Program-made: the position numbers and the translations under genes
The notes under the pieces: model-generated
Told to the model about the DNA's origin: nothing
Database searches by the model: none
Seen by the model: only the letters and a program-made list of their open reading frames with translations
Shown here: positions 21,614 through 27,471 of the stretch, one piece after another
How positions within the stretch are numbered: position 1 is the first letter of the stretch
How the letters are laid out: every line of letters starts with the position of its first letter
DNA from: an uncultured Actinomycetes bacterium
GTDB taxonomy: Bacteria; Actinomycetota; Thermoleophilia; Solirubrobacterales; Thermoleophilaceae
Direction: 5' to 3'
DNA: 27,471 nucleotides
Assembly: GCA_946481495.1 (NCBI GenBank)
Contig: CAMLNW010000004.1
Coordinates: forward strand, 1 to 27,471

Positions 21614-21631
21614 GTTTCTCCACAGGGAAAC
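21614..21631. repeat. Inverted repeat upstream of pstS
   Basis: GTTTC (21614-21618) and GAAAC (21627-21631) flank an 8-nt core in the gap between fpg and pstS, the only AT-richer part of this region. It could be an operator for the pst unit. I found no convincing PhoB- or PhoP-type direct repeat there and no clear -35/-10 pair. Confidence 0.3.
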
Positions 21632-21677
21632 TTGGGAATACTACGGCGGCTGTTCGTCCCGTCCCGCAACCGCGCCG

Positions 21678-22526
21678 CTACTTGAGCAGCTTCGAGAGGC
21701 GGCGATCCTTTAGGACCCGGCCGCCGGTCTGCTCCTGCGGGCAGTACGACATCACGTAGTCCTTGAAGTGGATCGCCTCGAGCTTGGTGCCGCAGCGCGG
21801 ACACGGCTCCCCCTGGCGGCGGTGGACCTCGAGCGGCAGCGGCAGCTTGTCGGGGATCTTCTCGCCGAGCACGTCCTCGTAGTGGTCGAGCGCGTGACCG
21901 AGCCGCTCGCCGACCGCGACGCGCAGCCGCTCGACCTCGTCGGCCTCGAGGTCGTTGCCCTGCTTGAACGGCGAGAGCTTGGCGGTCCAGAGAATCTCGT
22001 CGACCCACGAGCGACCGATGCCGGCGATCGTGCGCTGGTCGCGCAGCAGCGGGTGGAGGTGGCGCGGCTGGTCGATCAACGCGGCAAAGGTCTCCGCGTC
22101 GGGCGCCGGCCAGGCCTCGGGCCCGAGCGTCGCGACGGCCGGGTCGTCGTCGACCGCGTTGGCGGCGAGCAGCTTCGCCCACGCCCGCTGCTGGGTGCCG
22201 AACTCGCGCAGCCGCAGCTCGCGGTCGCCGTCGAGCCGGACGAGCAGCCGCGACGCCTTGTCGCGCAGCGACGCCCGCTTGTCCCACAGCTGCAGCCGGC
22301 CGGCCGACATCAGGTGAATCAGCAGCGTCAGGTCGCCGAAGCGGACCTTGAACAGCTTGCCGCGCCGCTCGATCTCGTCGAGCGTCCGGCCGGCCAGCGT
22401 GTCGAGCGGCGGGTCGAAGGTCTTCATCGTGACCATGCCGGGGGCAAGCGCCGACTCGACGGTCGCGCCGCCGGTCGCCGTGGTCAGGCGGCGCGCCGCT
22501 ATCTCGACCTCCGGCAACTCGGGCAT
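21678..22526 (-). CDS. Fpg/MutM-family DNA glycosylase with incomplete zinc finger
   Basis: 282 residues beginning MPELPEVE: Pro2 is the nucleophile and Glu3 the acid. Lys57 (RRGKLFKVRF) and Met73 (HLMSAGR) match the lesion-site residues of E. coli Fpg, and EFG at 108-110 is the strand-filling region. The H2TH loop reads IAGIGRSWVDEILW, where the usual Asn of GIGN is Arg. The C-terminal finger has Cys242, Cys245 and Cys262, but Glu265 where the fourth Cys should be (YCPQEQTGG). Base excision of oxidised purines or pyrimidines with AP-lyase activity is expected. The deviations suggest a paralogue subgroup with altered damage specificity. The 36-bp gap to the divergent hydrolase gene holds both promoters. 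Confidence 0.85.
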   Translation of the reverse strand: MPELPEVEIAARRLTTATGGATVESALAPGMVTMKTFDPPLDTLAGRTLDEIERRGKLFKVRFGDLTLLIHLMSAGRLQLWDKRASLRDKASRLLVRLDGDRELRLREFGTQQRAWAKLLAANAVDDDPAVATLGPEAWPAPDAETFAALIDQPRHLHPLLRDQRTIAGIGRSWVDEILWTAKLSPFKQGNDLEADEVERLRVAVGERLGHALDHYEDVLGEKIPDKLPLPLEVHRRQGEPCPRCGTKLEAIHFKDYVMSYCPQEQTGGRVLKDRRLSKLLK

Positions 22527-22562
22527 GCATGAAGCCTAGGCGGGCGGGGTAAGCCTGGTGAC

Positions 22563-24422
22563 GTGCGAAGCAGACATGCAGCGGCGCTGACCGCGACGGT
22601 CGCCGTCCTCGCCGCAGCCGCAGCGCCAGCGGCCGCACGCGACGCGACCGTCGCCTCCTTCGACGGCACGCCGATCTCGACCCACTTCTTCCCCGCCGCC
22701 GGGCTACCGGCGGGCGGCAAGGCGCCAACGGTGCTCGTCGGCCACGGCTGGGGCGGCACCGGCGCCACCGATCCCGAGAGCGCTTCCGACAACACGACCG
22801 GCAACACCGGCCTCGGCCCGCTGCGCCGCGCCGGCTTCAACGTCCTGACGTGGGATGCCCGCGGCTTCGGCGAGTCCGGCGGCCAGGCGAGCGTCGACTC
22901 GCCGGCGCTCGAGGGCCGCGACGTCCAGGCGCTGATCGACTGGCTCGCCGGGCAGCCAGAGGCGAAGCTCGACAAGCCCGGCGATCCGCGCGTCGGGATG
23001 AGCGGCGTTAGCTACGGCGGCGCGATCCAGCTCGTCACGGCGGCGATCGACGGCCGCGTCGACGCGATCGCGCCGACGATCGCCTGGAATTCGCTGCTGC
23101 GCAGCCTCTACCGCGACGGCGCCGTCAAGCAGGGCTGGGGCACGCTGCTGATGGCGGCCGGCTCGTCCTCGGCGACCGGCGGCCTGCTCACACCTGGCCC
23201 GGCCGCGAACGGCAACCTCCACCCGCAGATCGTCCAGGCCTTCACCGAGGGCATCGCGACCGGCACCTTCTCGCCCGCCAGCGTCGCCTTCTTCGATGAG
23301 CGCGGCATCTACAAGCTGATCGACCGCATCCGCGTTCCGACGCTGATCGTCCAGGGCACCGTCGACACGCTGTTCACCCTCCAGGAGGCACTCGACAACC
23401 ATGCCGCGCTCGCGCGCAACGGCGTGCCGCTGAAGATGATCTGGTTCTGCGGTGGCCACGGCGTCTGCACGTTGCCGACCGGCCCCGCCGGCTTCGTCGA
23501 GGACAACGTCGTGAACTGGCTCAGCCGCCACCTCGCCGGCAAGCACGTCGCCACCGGCCCGGCGTTCGAATGGATCGCCGACGACGGCCAGCGCCGCAGC
23601 TCGGCGCGCTTCCCACTCGCAACGCGGCCGCCACTTCAGGGCAGCGGCTCCGGCACGCTGACAATCAGTCCCGGCTCACCGGTGACGGGCGTCGGCGCGC
23701 TGATTGCCGCGACCCCGGCGGTCGGAGCCGTCGAGGCCGCAATCGAGCAGGCCAAGGCCGACCAGGAGCTGATCGGTCCCCCACGCGTCGAGATCGCCTA
23801 CAACGGCACCGCCGCCCCCGCCAAGACCTGGCTCTACGCCCAGGTGCTCGACGCACGCAACAACCGCGTCCTCGGCAATCAGGTGACGCCGATCCCCGTC
23901 ACTCTCGACGGCCAGCCACACACCGTCGAGCGGACGCTCGAGCCGATCGCCGCCCACGCCACGACTGCCTCGCGCTACCGGATTCAAGTCAGTTCCGGGA
24001 CGACCGTCTACGGCCTCCAGCGCAGCACCGGCGCAGTCAATCTGACGTCGATCAAGGCCGCGCTGCCGGTCCGCGTCGCACTCGACGCCACCGGCGCCAC
24101 GGTCAGCAGCAACGCCCGGCTGATCGTCGGCAAGCCGCGCGGGCTCAGGCGGGCCCGCCCTGGCCGCCCGGTGCGCGTAGCCGTCAGGGCCCGCGGCGCC
24201 AACGTCCGTCGCGTCCAGGTCACACTGCGCCGTCGCGGCGGCAAGGTCGTCGGCAAGAGCCGCCGCTTCAACCTCGCCGCCGGCAAACGCAAGGTCGCGC
24301 TGATTCGCGTCAAGCACCCGCTGAAGCTCGGCGACTACAGGGCCCACGCGGCCGGGCGAGTCGCCGGCGGTCCCGTGCTGCGCTCAGTCAGCCACCGGAA
24401 TCTTCAACGCAACGACCGCTGA
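22563..24422 (+). CDS. Secreted S15/CocE-type alpha/beta hydrolase
   Basis: 619 residues with a signal peptide (AALTATVAVLAAAAAPAAAR, cleavage near residue 25). The hydrolase domain shows the oxyanion motif VLVGHGWGG, the strand FNVLTWDARGFGESGG, the nucleophile elbow GVSYGG (Ser150), Asp268 (IVQGTVDTLF) and His299 (FCGGHGVC), a full triad of the X-Pro dipeptidyl-peptidase/cocaine-esterase group. After ~350 it has a beta-rich jelly-roll-like part and a basic C-terminal domain (VRVAVRARGANVRRVQVTLR) of the type attached to many Solirubrobacterales secreted proteins. Peptidase versus esterase activity cannot be told from sequence. Its last 39 bp overlap the convergent cupredoxin gene. Confidence 0.85.
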   Translation: MRSRHAAALTATVAVLAAAAAPAAARDATVASFDGTPISTHFFPAAGLPAGGKAPTVLVGHGWGGTGATDPESASDNTTGNTGLGPLRRAGFNVLTWDARGFGESGGQASVDSPALEGRDVQALIDWLAGQPEAKLDKPGDPRVGMSGVSYGGAIQLVTAAIDGRVDAIAPTIAWNSLLRSLYRDGAVKQGWGTLLMAAGSSSATGGLLTPGPAANGNLHPQIVQAFTEGIATGTFSPASVAFFDERGIYKLIDRIRVPTLIVQGTVDTLFTLQEALDNHAALARNGVPLKMIWFCGGHGVCTLPTGPAGFVEDNVVNWLSRHLAGKHVATGPAFEWIADDGQRRSSARFPLATRPPLQGSGSGTLTISPGSPVTGVGALIAATPAVGAVEAAIEQAKADQELIGPPRVEIAYNGTAAPAKTWLYAQVLDARNNRVLGNQVTPIPVTLDGQPHTVERTLEPIAAHATTASRYRIQVSSGTTVYGLQRSTGAVNLTSIKAALPVRVALDATGATVSSNARLIVGKPRGLRRARPGRPVRVAVRARGANVRRVQVTLRRRGGKVVGKSRRFNLAAGKRKVALIRVKHPLKLGDYRAHAAGRVAGGPVLRSVSHRNLQRNDR

Positions 24423-25013
24423 GCCCACGTTGCCCTCGGGATCGACGGCTTTCACCGTCACGCGGTAGTGGCCGGCGGCGAGCCCCGCGACGCGAATCGT
24501 CAACGAGCGCGCCCCATCCTGCAGGTTGCGCGCCTTCGCCCGCCGCAGGACCTTCCTCGGCTTGCCCTTGACGACCAGCGTGGCCGATACCTTCGACGCC
24601 TCGGGCAGTCGGAACGAGATCCGCGCGCTCGACTTGCCCAGCTTCGCCTTCAGCTTGGTCGGCTTCGGCGCGATCGTGTCGGCGCCGACCTGCACCACGC
24701 CGCGCATGAACGAATGGATCGTGCAGTGGTAGGCATAACGGCCAGCCGTCGGGAAGGCTCGCGTGAAGGTCTGCCCGGTCGCGAGCTCGCCCGAGTTGAA
24801 CGACTCTGGAGCCCCCGCGCGCGAGGTGACGGTGTGCAGGCTGCCGCGCTGGGTCCAGAGGACGCTGTCGCCTGGCTCGACGCGCGTGTACGTCGGACTG
24901 AAGCGGAAGTCGGCGATGCCGACCTGCGCTGTAGCAGCACTGGCGGTAGGCGCCCCGACAGCCGCCACCGCAAAGGCGGCGATTGCGACGAGTACCGGCC
25001 GCGACAAACGCAT
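24384..25013 (-). CDS. Secreted plastocyanin/azurin-like cupredoxin
   Basis: 209 residues: a signal peptide (MRLSRPVLVAIAAFAVAAVG, cleaved near ASAA-T), then one cupredoxin domain with type-1 copper ligands His60 (GSLHTVT), Cys97 (YAYHCTIH), His100 and Met103 (SFMRGVV). An Ig-like C-terminal domain (KPTKLKAKLGKSSARISFRL onward) carries Lys/Arg-rich strands. It likely shuttles electrons or stores copper outside the membrane. ATG 25013 is chosen since it begins the signal peptide; TAAAGT lies 8 nt upstream, compatible with a leaderless start. The promoter region (43 bp) is shared with the divergent Rrf2 gene. Confidence 0.88.
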   Translation of the reverse strand: MRLSRPVLVAIAAFAVAAVGAPTASAATAQVGIADFRFSPTYTRVEPGDSVLWTQRGSLHTVTSRAGAPESFNSGELATGQTFTRAFPTAGRYAYHCTIHSFMRGVVQVGADTIAPKPTKLKAKLGKSSARISFRLPEASKVSATLVVKGKPRKVLRRAKARNLQDGARSLTIRVAGLAAGHYRVTVKAVDPEGNVGSAVVALKIPVAD

Positions 25014-25056
25014 CTCTCGACACTTTAGACACGAAGTGGTGAACAATGGGCAGCGT

Positions 25057-25521
25057 ATGCGCGTCTCCGCCAAGGCCGACTACGCAGTCCGCGCCGCGAT
25101 CGAGCTCGCCGCGAACGCCAACGACTCGAACAGCCCGATGAAGGGCGAGCGGATCGCCGACGCCCAGGGGATCCCGCTGAAGTTCCTCGAGAACATCCTC
25201 GTCGACCTGCGCGTCGGCGGCCTGGTCAACAGCCGCCGCGGCCCCGAGGGGGGCTACTGGCTCGCCCAGCCGGCCGAGGACGTCAGCGTCGCCGACGTCT
25301 TCCGCGCCGCCGAGGGGCCGCTCGCCAGCGTCCGCGGCGAGAAGCCTGAGGAGCTCGACTACGCCGGCAACGCCGAGGCGCTGCGCGACGTCTGGGTCGC
25401 CCTCCGGGCCAGCCTCCGCGACGTCCTCGAGCACGTCACGCTCGCCGACATCGCCTCCGGCAAGCTGCCCAAGCAGGTCGCCTCGCTCACGTCAGAGCCC
25501 GGCGCCTGGCAGCGTCGCTGA
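25057..25521 (+). CDS. Rrf2-family regulator lacking Fe-S cysteines (CymR-like)
   Basis: 154 residues. MRVSAKADYAVRAAIELAAN is the classical Rrf2 opening, followed by the helix-turn-helix (GERIADAQGIPLKFLENILV), the wing SRRGPEGGYWLAQ and the dimer helix. Iron-sulfur members (IscR, NsrR, RsrR) carry three cysteines after ~residue 90; this protein has no cysteine at all, like CymR, which instead works with cysteine synthase to control sulfur assimilation. Its neighbours are sulfate transporter genes cysA and cysW on the opposite strand, and it diverges from the cupredoxin gene. Regulation of sulfate uptake is the favoured inference. Confidence 0.85.
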   Translation: MRVSAKADYAVRAAIELAANANDSNSPMKGERIADAQGIPLKFLENILVDLRVGGLVNSRRGPEGGYWLAQPAEDVSVADVFRAAEGPLASVRGEKPEELDYAGNAEALRDVWVALRASLRDVLEHVTLADIASGKLPKQVASLTSEPGAWQRR

Positions 25522-25567
25522 AGCTCGCTCGAACGATCCTCGGGGTCATGGCCCCAAGAATGCTTCA
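25519..25567. terminator. Nested hairpin shared by convergent rrf2 and cysA ends
   Basis: Outer arms TGAAGC (25519-25524) and GCTTCA (25562-25567) enclose an inner GGGG/CCCC stem (25542-25545 with 25552-25555). The outer arms contain the stop codons of both genes (TGA of rrf2; TCA, i.e. TGA, of cysA). A bidirectional terminator is likely. Confidence 0.5.
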
Positions 25568-26536
25568 GGCGCCGGCGAAACGGCGCTCGCGGTCGGGCCG
25601 CAAATAGACGATCTGCCCCGACTCCAGCTCGCGCTCTTCGGCGTCCTGGCGCGTCGTCTGGACCGCCAGCCGCCGGCCGTCGTCCAGCACCAGCTCGACG
25701 CGGACCTCGAAGCCGAGGTGGGCGACGCGCTCGATCTGGCCCTCCTGGGTGGTGCCGTCGGGCTCGAGCAGGATCTGGATGTCGTGCGGGCGGACGAGGT
25801 CGTCGCCGAGCTTGTTGACCTCGCCGACGAAGCCCATCACGAACTCGTTCGACGGCCGCTCGTAGAGCTCAACCGGGTTGCCCACCTGCTCGATCCGGCC
25901 GTCGTTCATCACCACGATCTGCTCGGCGACGTCCATCGCCTCCTCCTGGTCGTGGGTGACGAAGATGGTGGTCACGTGGACGTCCTCGTGGAGGCGGCGC
26001 AGCCAGGTGCGCAGCTCCTTGCGCACGGTCGCGTCGAGCGCACCGAACGGCTCGTCGAGCAGCAGCACCTCGGGCTCGACCGCCAAAGCACGCGCGAGCG
26101 CCATCCGCTGGCGCTGGCCGCCGGACAGCTCGGACGGGTAGCGGTGCGCGAAGCCGTCGAGGTGAACGAGCTTCAGCAGCTCGTCGACCTTCGCGGCGAT
26201 CTCCTCCTTCGGCTTCTTGCGGATCTTCAGCCCGAAGCCGATGTTGCGCTCGACCGTCATGTGCTTGAACGCCGCGTAGTGCTGGAAGACGAAGCCAACG
26301 CCGCGCTTCTGCGGCGTCACGCCGGTCACGTCGTTGCCGGCGATCCGCACGTGCCCGGCGTCGGGGACCTCGAGCCCGGCGATCACCCGCAGCAGCGTCG
26401 ACTTTCCGCTGCCGCTCGGTCCGAGCAGAGCTGTCAGCGAGCCGTTCGGAACGTCGAGCGAAACGCCCTTCAGCGCCTCGAAGGTGCCGAACCGCTTCTC
26501 GACGCCCTCGACCGCGATGCCGTTTCCGTCGCTCAT
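25565..26536 (-). CDS. cysA: Sulfate/thiosulfate ABC transporter ATP-binding protein
   Basis: 323 residues. Walker [10 protein letters not shown] (39-47), Q-loop [20 protein letters not shown] (the [15 protein letters not shown] stretch is diagnostic of CysA), signature LSGGQRQR (137-144), Walker [13 protein letters not shown] and the H-loop [12 protein letters not shown] are intact. A C-terminal TOBE-like domain ([20 protein letters not shown] onward) follows, as in CysA. The ATG overlaps the cysW stop by 4 bp. It drives uptake of sulfate and thiosulfate for cysteine synthesis. Confidence 0.95.
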   Translation of the reverse strand: MSDGNGIAVEGVEKRFGTFEALKGVSLDVPNGSLTALLGPSGSGKSTLLRVIAGLEVPDAGHVRIAGNDVTGVTPQKRGVGFVFQHYAAFKHMTVERNIGFGLKIRKKPKEEIAAKVDELLKLVHLDGFAHRYPSELSGGQRQRMALARALAVEPEVLLLDEPFGALDATVRKELRTWLRRLHEDVHVTTIFVTHDQEEAMDVAEQIVVMNDGRIEQVGNPVELYERPSNEFVMGFVGEVNKLGDDLVRPHDIQILLEPDGTTQEGQIERVAHLGFEVRVELVLDDGRRLAVQTTRQDAEERELESGQIVYLRPDRERRFAGA

Positions 26537-27360
26537 GCCTCCGTCTCCTTGCGCTTGAAGAGGTTCATGCCGAACAGCACGACGAGTGCCAGCAGCGCCA
26601 GCACGATCGCGGCCGCGTAGGCGCCGGCGAGGTTGAAGTTGGTGAACTCGTTCTCGACGAACAGCGGCAGCGTCTCGGTCTCGCCGGAGATCCGGCCGGC
26701 GACGACGCTGACCGCGCCGTACTCGCCGAGCGCCCGTGCTGTCGCGAGCACGACGCCGTAGGCGACACCCCAGCGGATCGCCGGCAGCGTCACACGCCAG
26801 AAGGTCTGCCAGGCGTTGGCCCCGAGCGTGCTCGCCGCCTGCTCCTGCTCGTCGCCGATCTCCTGCAGCACGGGCATCGTCTCGCGCACGACGAACGGCA
26901 GCGAGACGAAGATCGTCGCCAGCACCATTCCGGGCGTCGAGAAGATGACCTGGATGCCGGCGTCGAGCAGGTCCTGGCCGATCCAGCCCTGGCGGCCGTA
27001 GACGAGCAGCAGCGCCAGCCCGATCACGACCGGCGAGATCGCGAACGGCAGGTCGATGATCGTGTTGAGGATCATCTTGCCGCGGAACTTCTGGCGCACC
27101 AGGACGAGCGCGGCGAGGATGCCGAAGATCGTGTTGAGCGGCACGGCGATCCCGACGCAGACGATCGTCAGCCAGAAGGCGTGGACGCCGTCGGGGCTGG
27201 TGATCGCCTCGAGCGGCGGGCCGAGCCCGTCCTCGAAGGTGCGGAAGAAGATGATCGTCACGGGGATGACCAGCAGTGCCGCGAGGTAGCCGAGCGCGAC
27301 GATCCGCAGCCCGTAGCGCTGGGCGCGTCCTTCGCCGGAACCGGGGCTAGCCGTTGACAT
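26533..27360 (-). CDS. cysW: Sulfate ABC transporter permease CysW
   Basis: 275 residues from ATG 27360. Six TM segments begin with [40 protein letters not shown] is the conserved periplasmic entry of CysW, and [20 protein letters not shown] the EAA coupling loop, followed by [20 protein letters not shown]. An apparent 25-residue upstream extension in this frame (to 27435) is really the out-of-frame end of cysT, so I exclude it. The start overlaps the cysT stop by 14 bp. Confidence 0.93.
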   Translation of the reverse strand: MSTASPGSGEGRAQRYGLRIVALGYLAALLVIPVTIIFFRTFEDGLGPPLEAITSPDGVHAFWLTIVCVGIAVPLNTIFGILAALVLVRQKFRGKMILNTIIDLPFAISPVVIGLALLLVYGRQGWIGQDLLDAGIQVIFSTPGMVLATIFVSLPFVVRETMPVLQEIGDEQEQAASTLGANAWQTFWRVTLPAIRWGVAYGVVLATARALGEYGAVSVVAGRISGETETLPLFVENEFTNFNLAGAYAAAIVLALLALVVLFGMNLFKRKETEA

Positions 27361-27471
27361 GCCTGCTGCTCCACTTGGCGACGAGGTTGAGGACGAACAG
27401 CAGCGCGACCGACAGCACAGCAGGAAGATCGACACGGCGGCGGCGCTGGTCGGCGCGTCGCTCTCGATCCG
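27347..27471 (-). pseudogene. cysT: 3' end of sulfate permease gene cysT with apparent 1-nt frameshift (window edge)
   Basis: Reading in from the window end on the minus strand, one frame gives RIESDAPTSAAAVSIFLL, the expected CysT C-terminal region. It then turns into Cys/Ser-rich nonsense. From the next frame, starting around 27421, comes [20 protein letters not shown], then VNG and a stop at 27347-27349, exactly what should follow as the last TM helix. A single missing base near 27415-27424 joins the two. It may be a sequencing or assembly error, or a true mutation in the last helix. Only the last ~40 codons are in the window. Confidence 0.75.

Noticed and set aside
21545..21677. PHO box upstream of pstS
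   Set aside because: I found an inverted repeat but no convincing tandem PhoB/PhoP-type 11-bp repeats; a motif scan could overturn this.

Overview
The window reads as chromosomal DNA from a high-GC actinobacterium, most likely of the class Thermoleophilia (Solirubrobacterales type). This is inferred from Ala/Arg/Pro-rich coding throughout, many GTG starts with 4-bp overlaps, secreted proteins with Arg/Lys-rich C-terminal beta domains, and several -10 hexamers sitting only 6-8 nt upstream of start codons, the arrangement of leaderless mRNAs. No taxonomic marker gene is present, so this placement is tentative. I saw no rRNA, tRNA, CRISPR array, insertion sequence or prophage.

Layout. 1-1948: 3' part of a secreted beta-helix protein with a DUF11-like tail. 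1949-3075 (minus): an ArsR regulator, SRPBCC/AHSA1 protein and YciI protein operon, reading away from a Tat-exported class V aminotransferase-like lipoprotein (3158-4507). 4635-5375: a DUF6325-like plus SHOCT pair closed by a strong hairpin. 5433-6485 (minus): a secreted hypothetical protein. 6675-7041: a HicB/HicA pair whose toxin lacks its central strand. 7047-9948: an arsenic locus with divergent transcription: aquaporin, ArsC and an MFS transporter on the minus strand, and arsR plus a 17-residue Cys-rich micropeptide on the plus strand. 10049-10668: a small membrane protein and a Usp-like protein. 10816-12741 (minus): SDR, small membrane protein, small basic DUF7218-like protein, and a RelE/Phd toxin-antitoxin pair. 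12805-13269 (minus): a 1-Cys BCP peroxiredoxin. 13349-14862: an amidohydrolase and cysteine-dioxygenase-like cupin pair.

14889-21544 is one long minus-strand transcription unit: pstS-pstC-pstA-pstB, then a lipoprotein, a zinc-ribbon membrane protein, a zinc-ribbon coiled-coil protein and a phosphoesterase-family protein that appears to have lost its metal ligands. Nearly every junction overlaps by 1-17 bp, so the four accessory genes look physically and translationally tied to phosphate uptake. This is the best candidate here for an undescribed multi-protein assembly. 21678-22526 (minus) is an Fpg/MutM-family glycosylase with a broken zinc finger. 22563-24422 is a secreted S15/CocE-type hydrolase, and 24384-25013 (minus) a secreted cupredoxin. 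25057-25521 is a cysteine-free Rrf2 regulator beside the minus-strand sulfate ABC transporter genes cysT (partial, with an apparent 1-nt frameshift), cysW and cysA.

The two most notable items are the micropeptide MADTQLNDGCCDDGGCC, which has a near-ideal ribosome binding site and overlaps the end of arsR, and the pst-linked accessory module.
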